From NCBI RefSeq assembly GCF_016786355.1, contig NZ_JADWYX010000048.1, forward strand, positions 1 through 33,240: a DNA stretch of 33,240 bases, given 5' to 3'. Source of the stretch: Frankia sp. AgB1.9. Lineage in GTDB: Bacteria; Actinomycetota; Actinomycetes; Frankiales; Frankiaceae. The translations under genes were made by a program, and so were the position numbers. The stretch's first letter is position 1; every line of letters begins with the position of its first letter. Of the stretch, positions 1-6,894 are shown one piece after another. The notes below the pieces were generated by a model, which was given only the letters and a program-made list of their open reading frames with translations, was not told the DNA's origin and ran no database searches.

Positions 1-26
1 TTCAGCACCTCCCTACGCAAGCAGGA

Positions 27-77
27 GGGTCAACTTTCGGAGGTCCCCAGGGGGTCAGTTTTCACGGACCGGCGACA
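27..77. mobile_element. Likely end of an IS21-family insertion sequence
   Basis: Two similar short direct repeats, each beginning GGGTCA and followed by TTTC/TTTTC, lie at 27-46 and 52-70, and a CA dinucleotide ends at 77. IS21-family elements typically carry several repeats of this kind at their tips and finish in CA. No transposase is visible because the window starts here; an istB-like gene would be expected just to the left. The family call rests on the tip pattern alone. Confidence 0.45.
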
Positions 78-89
78 GACGTGGTCACC

Positions 90-191
90 ATGCTTGACCG
101 GGCGGCGGGAAAGCTTGAAAAGCTTCCCTCGGCCGTCGACCAACTGACCTCGGTGGCCTGGGACCTACAGAACAAACGGCCCGACAGGTAG
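90..191 (+). pseudogene. Short ORF beside the IS end, possible 3' gene remnant
   Basis: A 33-codon reading frame runs from an ATG to TAG at 189-191 and stays open upstream through the IS-like end. The peptide is helical-looking and hydrophilic, with the segment EKLPSAVDQLTSVAWDLQ, which reads like the tail of a real protein. It starts about 13 bases after the proposed IS tip, so it may be a gene tail left by insertion. I do not recognise a family and there is no clear ribosome binding site. Confidence 0.2.
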
Positions 192-223
192 ACGGCCAGC
201 CGTCTCGCGCCTGGGAGGGTTTC

Positions 224-415
224 CTACGGTGCGAGGGCGCGCCAGTCCACGACTGCTGTGGCTATGAGCTTGAGTTCTGGCCCCACTTGTGCCACGCCGG
301 GGTCCGGCGCCCGATCTGGCCATCCGGAGTCGGCGACCTCGCCCAGCATCGTGAGCAGGAAACGCGGCGCCCAGTCTTCGATAGGTACGGCCGGGTCAGG
401 GTCCACGCACGTCAC
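224..415 (-). CDS. Small hypothetical protein (63 aa)
   Basis: GTG start with an AAGG element about eight bases upstream, 63 residues, stop at 224. The sequence is balanced and globular-looking (for example IEDWAPRFLLTMLGEVADSG and PELKLIATAVVDWRAL), unlike the arginine- and proline-rich translations of the opposite strand. I do not recognise the family. It may be a complete small protein or the C-terminal end of a larger gene lost when the neighbouring DNA was rearranged. Confidence 0.4.
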   Translation of the reverse strand: MTCVDPDPAVPIEDWAPRFLLTMLGEVADSGWPDRAPDPGVAQVGPELKLIATAVVDWRALAP

Positions 416-1043
416 GCTGGGCCTTGTGTGAAGCCGTCGCCCCCCGGTTTGCCGGGATTTGTGAATCGGCTGGCGGGGCTTCGCCGCAGGCGAGCAACGA
501 GCATCGCGCCGGGCGGCGCGCAGTCTCTACAGCGACGCGGCCCAACCTCTCGGCGACCAGACCTGCCAGTCCGCGTCCGGGTGCTGTCCCCGGCCGGTTC
601 GCCAGCGTTCGGCGGGCGTCGATCGCTGATCGGCCGCCTTGAGACCGTCCGAATCCTCGTCGTCACTGGCGAGGATCTCGCCCTTGGGGGCGCAGGCCCA
701 TCAGCGTGGGCCGCGGAGCCGCCCTGCTGGACCTGCTGTGGCGGCGGACGGTTGGGCGGTCCTACGCCCGTATCAGGGGCGACGGCGAAAACATCTTCTG
801 GCCCCACACGTGGGCAGGCCGCCGGCGGATGGCGGACGGTTCGGCGGTCAGGCCGCCGTATCTGAGGTGAGGGCGCACAGGCCGCCACAGTGCCCCGTGT
901 GGGCAGCGACGCCAGGTTTCTGCGCGGGTCGCGGACGGTCGGGCCGGTCGGTGTGCCGGATCGACAGTGGCGGGCCGATATCGGCTTGGCGGCGGTCCGC
1001 CCCGGACCGCCGACCGGCAGGGACAGAAGGGAAGGGCCGGGTT
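416..1043. other. Intergenic region carrying three tandem repeat units
   Basis: I see no convincing gene here; open frames on both strands are low-complexity Arg/Pro/Gly products of high GC. The left part (416-740) shows nothing clear. The right part holds three related units described separately and leads into the gene at 1044. A similar arrangement precedes the paralogous gene at 5396. Confidence 0.5.
744..985 (+). repeat. Three tandem promoter- or operator-like units, first locus
   Basis: Units begin near 744, 832 and 931 with GCGGACGGTT or GCGGACGGTC. In the first two, 16-18 bases later, comes a CGTATC element followed by GGGG/GAGG-type sequence; the third reads CGGATC instead. GGCGG and CCGCC arms inside the units can pair. 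The spacing between GGACGG and CGTATC resembles the -35/-10 layout of some extracytoplasmic-function sigma promoters, but operators or iterons would also fit. The same three-unit order recurs before the paralogous gene at 5396. Confidence 0.5.
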
Positions 1044-1553
1044 ATGAACAGCGAGACCGCGGAGCTGGTCGAGGACATCACTGGCCGGGTGCAGCGTGCC
1101 GTGTGCGCGGGTGACTATCCGGCGATCGTGGGTTTGCAGGGCGAGCGGACGCTGGTCGTCAGCGACTACGACTACCTGTTCAACTGGGCGACGGCGCTGG
1201 AGTTCGAGATCCGGACTGCCGCGCGGGCGCAGGCCATCGCCACCTATCGGTGGGTGTTCGCTTTCGCCCAGGTCTGGCACGACGACGGGGAGACGATCCT
1301 GGCTCGGCCGCTGCACGCCGGGCCGTTGCAGCCGGGGGAGACCGAGACGATCAGCTGGATGAGCTGCGACGCTGATGACGGGGTCGACTACGGCCGTGTC
1401 CAGTTCGCCCGCCGCCCCGGTGGCCAGCCGGTCTTCGATGAGGCCGAATACTTCGACACCCCGATGGATGCACTCAACCGGCTTCCGGGCTCCGCGATGC
1501 ACCGGCTGCTCATGGCCGGTATCCCCGACCTCGCCGCCGCCCTGCCACGCTAA
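1044..1553 (+). CDS. Conserved hypothetical protein, paralog A (169 aa)
   Basis: The ATG is preceded by a purine-rich GAAGGGAAGGG stretch, and the protein runs 169 residues to TAA. It is 82% identical to the protein at 5396-5911 by hand alignment (30 differences). Conserved blocks include AGDYPAIVGL, SDYDYL, GETILARPL and DYGRVQFARRPGGQPVF. There is no signal peptide or membrane segment, so it should be cytosolic. I do not recognise the family. At both loci it faces an alpha-CTD-like gene on the opposite strand, which suggests the two are inherited as a module. Differences from the paralog are mostly conservative, suggesting this copy is still a working gene although its partner is truncated. 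Confidence 0.8.
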   Translation: MNSETAELVEDITGRVQRAVCAGDYPAIVGLQGERTLVVSDYDYLFNWATALEFEIRTAARAQAIATYRWVFAFAQVWHDDGETILARPLHAGPLQPGETETISWMSCDADDGVDYGRVQFARRPGGQPVFDEAEYFDTPMDALNRLPGSAMHRLLMAGIPDLAAALPR

Positions 1554-1622
1554 CCCGGCCCGACGACGAACCGAGGGTTTCGGCTTCTGCCCTGCGGTGC
1601 TCCCATGGCGGTGGTTCCTGCG

Positions 1623-2104
1623 CTATCTGGCCTGTCGGGCTAGCCGCGCGGCGGTCGAAGGGAGCGCGGGAAGGAACGGCTGCGAGGTTGCCAGGGCGGC
1701 CTGGTCGTGGGTCTTGTCGTAGGCGTCGAGAAGCTCGTCGGCGCCCGCGTCAAGGAGGATGTCCCTCACTACCGGGTCCGCCGCCGGGACCGGTTCGCCG
1801 TCGAGTGAGTCGAGGATCTTCTCGACCCGCTCGGCAGGGAGCCCGACCGCGGCCAGCCCACGCAGGAAGTCCCGGTAACGCGCCTGATGCTCGGGCCGCA
1901 GCCGGGACGCGAGGTCCTCGGCGAGGTCCTTGCTGGATGCGTCGGACTCGGGCGAGGCCAGGTCGATCCGGAAGTCTGCCAGCGCCGGATCGGCCAGGGC
2001 GGCGCGGATCTCCGCGAGCACGCGCGGGCCCAGGCCGCGGAACTCCCGAAGCACCTCGTCCGGGAGCGCGGCCACCTCCTGGGCGAACAGGAACGGCGCG
2101 AGCG
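1623..2104 (-). pseudogene. Truncated alpha-CTD-like protein, decayed copy
   Basis: The reading frame matches the C-terminal half of the intact protein at 6007-6861, from FAQEVAALPDEV through FRGLGPRVLAEIR to a tail rich in FLPALP and TAARL. Similarity stops abruptly near 2098-2104, where DNA from an unrelated TPR gene begins. The lost part includes the whole N-terminal region and the helix with the Arg and Asn that contact DNA in true alpha-CTDs. The remaining helix-hairpin-helix keeps GLG but has Arg where the intact copy has Lys. There is no sensible start, so I call it a pseudogene. It lies convergent to the 1044-1553 gene, as in the intact locus. Confidence 0.7.
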
Positions 2105-2386
2105 CTAGCCACCGCCGGGCACCACGACCGCGCTGAAGCCATCGCGCGGGCCGTCACTAACCCCAACCAGCAAGCCGAGGTCCTGATCGATCTAGCGCGA
2201 GCGCTTAAGGAGGCTGGACAGCACGAGCGGAGGCGGCGAACCCTCGCGAGATCACTGGTCCTCGGTCGTTGGACCACGTCTCTTTCGGAGATCGGACAGC
2301 TAGCGCCTGACGCGCTTGGGGTCCTGGCGGACAGCGCCGATCTGATCGGCGCTGGAACCGCCGGCAGGCCGACCGACAGAGGCTGA
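2105..2386 (+). pseudogene. C-terminal fragment of a TPR-type protein
   Basis: Starting exactly where the truncated alpha-CTD gene breaks off, the plus strand encodes ALATAGHHDRAEAIARAV and then a second helical repeat (LIDLARALKEAGQHERRRR), ending in a typical tail (PDALGVLADSADLI) and TGA. This pattern of alternating helices with AGxHDRA motifs is typical of the C-terminal repeats of large actinobacterial TPR proteins. No start or upstream part is present, so this is a 3' remnant joined by recombination. The original function cannot be told from the fragment. Confidence 0.6.
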
Positions 2387-2416
2387 CCTAACCACCCGTG
2401 GTTTCGGCGGCGAATC

Positions 2417-2930
2417 TTGGCCCCACCTTCCATCGGGGTCCGGACACTGCAGCACCTTTCGGAGCTGGTGTTGCAACCACCGCTAGAACTCAAGCTGGAA
2501 GTTTGGGGCCAGGACTCGCTACCAGAGCCAGGCCTGTACGCGCTGGAGCGGCTCGCGGTCGACTCGCAGGCCGACCAGCGCACTGTCGTGGAGGTCCTGT
2601 CCGCGTTCGTCCGCGAGCGCACCCGTCCACCAGCCCCTAACCCCTACCGGGACACCGGCGCCGCCCATGACGCCGGCGACTGACGCGCAGGCCGCGCTGA
2701 CCGTCCTAGGCCACCTGCCCGTCCGCGAGAACGTTCCCCGCGCCGACCTGGCCGCCGTCGAGATGACCGGCGGCCCAGCTGGGCAGGGCAACCTGACCAG
2801 CGCCCCGGCTGCACGGCGCGAACCTGACCAGCGCCCAACTTGGTGGGGCGAACCTGACAGAGGCCCGATCTGCACGGGGCGGACCTGCCCGACGGAACGG
2901 GCTGACGCAGGGGGCATTTGGACGAGGCAG
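2417..2930 (+). pseudogene. Broken pentapeptide-repeat protein
   Basis: Three reading frames in series encode parts of one protein. The first holds GLYALERLAVDSQADQ followed by VVEVLSAFVRE, a motif found before the repeat domain in many bacterial pentapeptide-repeat proteins. The second carries DAQAALTVLG and VPRADLAAVEMTG. The third carries ANLTSAQLGGANLTEA, which is true A(N/D)LxX repeat sequence. At least two frameshifts and a stop at about 2681 separate them. The gene is therefore dead or badly damaged. Intact relatives fold as right-handed beta helices. Confidence 0.7.
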
Positions 2931-3366
2931 TCGGAGACGGGAGGACGCAGCTGCCCACGGGGGGGGTGACGCGGCCGGCGTCGTGGCCGCCGACGGTTAC
3001 CTGCTTTTGAACATCATCCAGGGTCTCGGTGGTGACGCTGCGCGACGCGGCCCGTCCCAGCGCTTTGCCACGTTACGGATCTCACGCGCCGTGAGCGCGA
3101 CCCGCAAAGTGGTAGAATGGAGCGGTACGCCCGGTCTCCGGGTGTACCTACCGAGTCGAAGAATTCCCTCGGAGAGCGGGCCCAGGCAAAGGCCCGTGCA
3201 CCACCACTTGACTCCAGAATCTCGGTTATGGGGCAAGCGGCAACTGCACACGCGTTCGCGTGCGGAACTTGCTGCTGGCCCCCGACCAGTCGCAGCGAAT
3301 AATCAGCGGGCTCGCTCCACGCGCCACGCCCTGTCGGGGAAGGCGTGACGCGGGCTGGAGTAGCTG
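2931..3366. other. Non-coding stretch with hairpins
   Basis: No reading frame here looks real. The right two thirds holds several hairpins following a -10-like TAGAAT, listed separately as a possible RNA. The rest shows nothing I can name. Confidence 0.4.
3110..3280 (+). ncRNA. Candidate structured RNA with three hairpins
   Basis: A -10-like TAGAAT lies at 3113-3118. About ten bases on, GGTACGCCCGG and CCGGGTGTACC form an 11-bp stem (one G-U pair) with a TCT loop. A second stem pairs GCGGGCC with GGCCCGT around a CAGGCAAA loop. A third pairs CACGCG with CGCGTG. A conserved run such as this with no coding frame may be a small RNA, but the -35 is poor, there is no terminator with a U-tract, and the hairpins could simply reflect high GC. 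I know of no matching RNA family. Confidence 0.25.
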
Positions 3367-3561
3367 ATGTCCCCGGTTCTCACCCACGCGCTCCTCGTCG
3401 CGCTGTGCGTGCTGTTCTCCGTTATCGTCGCCCTGGTGGCCGGCATCCTCAGCCGCGCCGACGGGGCCAGCCTGCCCGCCGCGACGCTGCGCGGCGGGGC
3501 CGCGTTCGGCGGCGCGCTGGGCCTGGCGCTCGGTGTGCTCGCGGCGGTGGGGGTGCTGTAA
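3367..3561 (+). CDS. Small integral membrane protein (64 aa)
   Basis: ATG start and 64 residues ending in TAA. Two hydrophobic segments, roughly residues 6-28 and 41-63, flank a short polar loop (LSRADGASLPAA), so it should be a two-pass membrane protein with both termini on the same side. The Gly/Ala-rich second helix suggests helix packing. Small proteins of this shape are common in actinobacteria and have no assigned role. It is alone on its strand; the next gene (the kinase ending at 3652) is convergent. The start is supported by the good helix directly after it, not by a strong ribosome binding site. Confidence 0.6.
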   Translation: MSPVLTHALLVALCVLFSVIVALVAGILSRADGASLPAATLRGGAAFGGALGLALGVLAAVGVL

Positions 3562-3651
3562 AGCCAGCGGATCGGGCGACCCTCGCGGGCGCCCTGACCC
3601 TCGCCGCCACGCGCCGGCGGACCTGGCTCCGTGGGGGCGGTGGCGGTCTGG

Positions 3652-4194
3652 TCAGGAATCGTGCTGATCAGGATGGGGCGCGCTACCAGGGCGTCTCCGG
3701 GCTGGTAGGGCTTCGGCGATGATCCGTGCGACGGTCTCGTCTTGGCTTTCATCGACGCTGATGATCTTCTCGTGCGGGATGTCGAGGAGGTCGTTCGGCG
3801 CGTACCAGTCGGTGAGTTCGCGGGCGCCGTAGCTGGTGGCGTCGGGTTTCGTCGCGTGCCGGCGCAGCGTCTCCTCCAGCGACAGCGCGAAGTAGTAGAC
3901 GTGGACCGGACCGGGATGCACGGCGATCACCGACCGCAACGCGGCGCCGTAGCGGGAGGCATCGAGGATGCCTTCGAGGATCACGTCGTAGCCGGCCGCG
4001 AGGCACCGCGTCACGATCATCGCGATCAGGTCGATGTTCAGCGCGCCCGGCTCGTCGCGCTCTCTGAGCAACTCCCGGCGGATCACGTCCTGCTGGACCA
4101 CCGCCACGCCACGGCCGACCGCCTGGCGGATCGCGAGCGCGGTCGTCGTCTTGCCGCTGCACGACGGACCACGCAGCACGATCAGAGACGGCAT
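3652..4194 (-). CDS. P-loop kinase of the AAA_33 / zeta-toxin-like type
   Basis: A cytosolic ATP-binding protein of 180 residues. The Walker A motif GPSCSGKTT sits at residues 9-17 directly after a beta-strand (MPSLIVLR). A following QQDVIRREL, a hydrophobic strand with acidic end (DVILEGILDA) and a later arginine-bearing lid-like region (ETLRRHATKP) fit a small-molecule or nucleotide kinase. The substrate cannot be read from sequence. I chose the ATG at 4194 because it places the first strand at the N-terminus; an in-frame ATG at 4221 would add nine polar residues. There is no antitoxin-like neighbour, so a toxin role is not supported. Confidence 0.75.
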   Translation of the reverse strand: MPSLIVLRGPSCSGKTTTALAIRQAVGRGVAVVQQDVIRRELLRERDEPGALNIDLIAMIVTRCLAAGYDVILEGILDASRYGAALRSVIAVHPGPVHVYYFALSLEETLRRHATKPDATSYGARELTDWYAPNDLLDIPHEKIISVDESQDETVARIIAEALPARRRPGSAPHPDQHDS

Positions 4195-4386
4195 GCGGTC
4201 CGAGTCCCAGGGAGACGGCATGGTCGACAGGGTAGGTCCGCCTGGTCAGCCAGGAGGCAGAAGACCGTCCCTCGGTCAGCCACAGCCGGATCTCCAGGTC
4301 TGTCCCTCCGGCGCGCATCACTGCGGTCGGGCGACGCGCCAGCGTCTCAGACGGCGCCGGCCGCCGCGTGCCGCCGTCGCGCGCGG

Positions 4387-4845
4387 CTACCGGTCGCCTT
4401 TGCACATGAAGTCGTCGCCGCCGTTCAGGATGGTGTCCCACATCGCCTGTAGAACCTCGTTGTTCTGTAGTTCGGCTACCTCTGGGTCCGAGTTCCAGGC
4501 TCGGGCTCGGTCGGCGTCGCTCTGCGCCTGGCGACGTCGCCGTTCCTCCTCTGGCAGATCCGCCCACCGCTGGGCTCTGGCCCTGGCGTTGTCGCTCTGC
4601 GCCTGCCGGCGGCGCCGCTCGGCCGCGGGTGGCGTTCCTGGAACAGCGAGGCCACGGCCTCGCGCACGATCAGCGGCGCTCTGCGCCATACGACGATCCC
4701 GTTCTTCCGGGGGCAGGCTGGCCCACCGGGCACGCACCTCGCTCACCACCACGTCGTGACTGGTCGACGACATTTGGTCCAGCACGAGGTGAAGCGAGTT
4801 ACCGCCCGCAGTCACACTGGTGGTGCTCGGCGATGTTGGCGCCAC
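4387..4845 (-). CDS. Arg/Glu-rich repeat protein, unknown function
   Basis: GTG start at 4845 (an in-frame ATG at 4773 is an alternative), about 152 residues. The body contains three degenerate copies of a roughly 25-residue unit built on RWASLPPEERDRRMAQSAAD, RRRRQAQSDNARARAQ and RWADLPEEERRRRQAQSDAD. These should form long charged helices, possibly coiled coil or nucleic-acid binding. The C-terminus changes to an acidic, hydrophobic segment (ELQNNEVLQAMWDTIL). No known family is recognised. The translation is consistent with selection (repeats conserved in protein), but low complexity lowers confidence. Confidence 0.5.
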   Translation of the reverse strand: MAPTSPSTTSVTAGGNSLHLVLDQMSSTSHDVVVSEVRARWASLPPEERDRRMAQSAADRARGRGLAVPGTPPAAERRRRQAQSDNARARAQRWADLPEEERRRRQAQSDADRARAWNSDPEVAELQNNEVLQAMWDTILNGGDDFMCKGDR

Positions 4846-4874
4846 CCCCGAGTCGGAAGCTGCTCGGGGGTTTT
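4845..4874 (+). terminator. Hairpin followed by four Ts
   Basis: CCCCCGAG (4845-4852) pairs perfectly with CTCGGGGG (4863-4870), followed by TTTT. The shape is that of an intrinsic terminator on the plus strand, but no plus-strand gene ends here. It may instead act in the leader of the minus-strand gene starting at 4845 or 4773. Confidence 0.35.
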
Positions 4875-5000
4875 CGATCGTGTGCTTCAGGTCCAGTGCT
4901 CTGGATCCGCTGGGCCGCCAGGAGCAGGCGCTCTGCCCCGTTCACCTCATCGACAGCCTCGCCGAGCCTGGTCATCTGCCCATGGCTTCATCGGCTCGGC

Positions 5001-5021
5001 GAGCCGCTCGCGGAGCGGCTC
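5001..5021. repeat. Perfect 9-bp hairpin
   Basis: GAGCCGCTC and GAGCGGCTC are separated by only GCG. A neighbouring pair, CGCCGAGCC (4960-4968) and GGCTCGGCG (4993-5001), forms a second stem that shares one base, so the two structures could compete. The role is unknown. Confidence 0.5.
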
Positions 5022-5102
5022 TACGTCCGTCCCGTCTCCTCCGACCCCGGTCAAAGCTGCGTGCGCTGGTCGGGCGAGATCCGCCCGGCGATCGTGTGCC
5101 GG

Positions 5103-5330
5103 TGCGGACGGTTCGGCACGGGTGGCCGTCGTATGAGGGGCGAGGGCGAGAAGCCGTCGGGCGCGAGGCCGAGGGGCGTGGTGGTGGACGGTTCGGCGGC
5201 CCCGGTCGCCGTATCGGGGTGACGGCACAGAAGCCGGCGCGGCATCGCGCCCGCCGCGTCCGGGACGGCGGAAGTCCTGTGTCGGCTGCGGACGGTCGGG
5301 CCGGCGGCGCGCCGTATCAGAGGTGAGGGG
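5103..5330 (+). repeat. Three tandem promoter- or operator-like units, second locus
   Basis: Units start near 5104, 5186 and 5289 with GGACGGTT or GGACGGTC, followed 17-18 bases later by CGTATC or CGTATG and a G-rich tail. The order and the base differences match the first locus: the third unit has GGTCGGGCC at both. The whole block was therefore probably copied together with the downstream gene. Its position, 65-290 bases before the start codon, fits control of that gene. Confidence 0.5.
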
Positions 5331-5395
5331 CCGGCATCGGCCGTGACGGAGGGCCGTTCGGCCCGCCGACGGGATGGGATGGAAGGGGCGGGGTT

Positions 5396-5911
5396 ATGAA
5401 CAGCGAAACCGCGGTGCTCGTGGAGGACATCACCGCCCGGGTGCAGCGCGCGGTCCGCGCGGGTGACTATCCCGCCATCGTGGGTCTGCACGGCGACCGG
5501 ACGCTGGTCCTGAGCGACTACGACTATCTGATGGGCTGGGCGACGGCCGTGGAGTTCGAGATCCGGGCTGCCGCGAAGGCGCAGGCCAACGCGACCCACC
5601 GGTGGGTCTTCGCGGTCGCGCAGGTCTGGTACGAGGACGGCGAGACGATCCTGGCCCGGCCCTTGTATACCGCGCCGTTGCAGCCGGGGGAGATCGAGAC
5701 GATCAGCTGGATGAGCTACGACGCTGGCGATGGCATCGACTACGGCCGTGTCCAGTTCGCCCGCCGGCCCGGCGGTCAGCCGGTCTTCGACGACGCCGAG
5801 TACTTCGACACCCCGATGCATCCCCTTCGCCGGCTTCCCGGCTCCGTGATGCACCGGCTGCTCGTCGCCGGCATCCCCGACCTCGCCGCGGCACTCCCGC
5901 AACGACGGTGA
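5396..5911 (+). CDS. Conserved hypothetical protein, paralog B (171 aa)
   Basis: ATG preceded by GGAAGGGGCGGGGTT, 171 residues, TGA stop. It differs from paralog A (1044-1553) at 30 aligned positions and is two residues longer at the C-terminus. Aromatic and acidic residues in SDYDYL, RWVFAVAQVWYEDGE and DAEYFDTPM are shared, suggesting a folded domain under selection. There is no membrane segment, cofactor motif or known family. Its convergent neighbour at 6007-6861 has an alpha-CTD-like domain, and three repeat units lie upstream. A role in transcription control together with that neighbour is my inference from position only. Confidence 0.85.
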   Translation: MNSETAVLVEDITARVQRAVRAGDYPAIVGLHGDRTLVLSDYDYLMGWATAVEFEIRAAAKAQANATHRWVFAVAQVWYEDGETILARPLYTAPLQPGEIETISWMSYDAGDGIDYGRVQFARRPGGQPVFDDAEYFDTPMHPLRRLPGSVMHRLLVAGIPDLAAALPQRR

Positions 5912-6006
5912 AGACATTCACGATCCTGAGCGGTCTCGCCCAACAGGGGGCGGGCCTTCGGCGATGCACGGCCAGCCGCGGGTGACCCGGCGGACCGGAT
6001 CCTGAC

Positions 6007-6861
6007 CTATCCGGTCCTCGGGCTCAGCCGCGCGGCGGTGGCGGGGAGCGCCGGAAGGAAAGTCCCCGACGTGTCCGGGGCCATCTTCTCGTGGGTGTCG
6101 ACGTAGTAATCGAGAAGATCGTCGGCGCGCGCGTAGATCAGGGTGTCCACCACGAGGCGATCTGCGACCGGTACGGGTTCGGCGCCGATCGAGTCGAGGA
6201 TCTTCTCGAACACCGCGGCCGGGAGCCCGAGGGTGGCCAGGCCGTACAGGAAGTTGCGGTAGCGGGCACGGTGTTCCGGCCGAAGCCTGCCGAGGAGGTC
6301 TTCGGTGCTGCTATCGGGGACCTGGGACGGGTCGATCCCCAGCCCGGAGAGGTCGATCGTGAACTCGCCGAGCGAGGGGTCGGCCAGGGCGGAGCGGATT
6401 TCGGCGAGAACCTTCGGGCCCAGGCCCCGGAAGTCCAGCAGCACCTCGTCGGGGAGGGCGGCGACCTCCTGCGCGGACACGAACGGCACCCGCTGCAGGA
6501 TGTTGGTCGTTCTCACGGACAGGCGCGCGTACAGCGCCTGGACGGGCGTCTGTTCGGTCGGTAGCTCGTGCAGACGCCAGTCGGAGATCTGGTCTGCGCG
6601 CAGGACCACGCGGATCTGCTCGGCGAGGTGGTTGTAGCCGAGCACGAGAATCTCCAGTGCATCTGCGAGGCCATACAGCGTCACCTCCGCGCCGGCCTGG
6701 TTCGCGTACTGCTCGCGAATGATCGACGAGCGTGCGCGGCTGTGTAGGAACTGCGGCGCGACGACCATCAATGCCTCACGCGCAGACCTGCCCGCAAAGC
6801 CGGCCGTCTGGCCCGTGATGTGCACCAGATGGCGGCCAGTTTCAACGGTTCCCGGGCTCAT
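6007..6861 (-). CDS. Protein with RNA polymerase alpha-CTD-like domain
   Basis: ATG with an excellent GGAGGTG ribosome binding site; 284 residues. Residues about 112-161 align with the C-terminal domain of the RNA polymerase alpha subunit: LSVRTTNIL matches LTVRSANCL of the E. coli domain, and FRGLGPKVLAEIRSAL matches its second helix-hairpin-helix. R117, N120, G148 and K150 fall at the places of E. coli alpha R265, N268, G296 and K298, which bind UP-element DNA. No alpha N-terminal domain is present, so it is not an alpha subunit. The N-terminal ~110 residues and C-terminal ~120 residues are unfamiliar. I infer a DNA-binding or polymerase-interacting regulator. A truncated copy lies at 1623-2104. 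Confidence 0.75.
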   Translation of the reverse strand: MSPGTVETGRHLVHITGQTAGFAGRSAREALMVVAPQFLHSRARSSIIREQYANQAGAEVTLYGLADALEILVLGYNHLAEQIRVVLRADQISDWRLHELPTEQTPVQALYARLSVRTTNILQRVPFVSAQEVAALPDEVLLDFRGLGPKVLAEIRSALADPSLGEFTIDLSGLGIDPSQVPDSSTEDLLGRLRPEHRARYRNFLYGLATLGLPAAVFEKILDSIGAEPVPVADRLVVDTLIYARADDLLDYYVDTHEKMAPDTSGTFLPALPATAARLSPRTG

Positions 6862-6894
6862 ACAGGAACACCTCCAAATCTTCCAGGACTCAGG

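Larger units (their letters stand above)
4846..5395. other. Intergenic region with hairpins and tandem units
   Basis: No gene seen. From left to right it holds the hairpin with T-run, a palindromic block around 4960-5021 and three repeat units (about 5103-5330) that mirror those before paralog A. Antisense frames that appear long here are by-products of GC bias. Confidence 0.5.

Noticed and set aside
287..888. Overlapping frames on both strands upstream of paralog A
   Set aside because: Both translations are low in complexity and share no motif with known proteins; neither has a convincing ribosome binding site.
2983..3348. 121-codon plus-strand frame
   Set aside because: It runs through the hairpin region, has mixed low-quality composition and no family signal.
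3652..4194. Zeta-type toxin of a toxin-antitoxin pair
   Set aside because: The P-loop fold fits, but no small epsilon-like antitoxin gene lies beside it.
744..5330. CRISPR array suggested by repeated units
   Set aside because: The units are long, imperfect, differently spaced and lack unique spacers of uniform length; no cas genes are present.
5051..5917. 288-codon minus-strand frame with repeated SPLIRR
   Set aside because: It is antisense to paralog B and to the tandem repeat units; the repeated peptide only reflects the repeated DNA.
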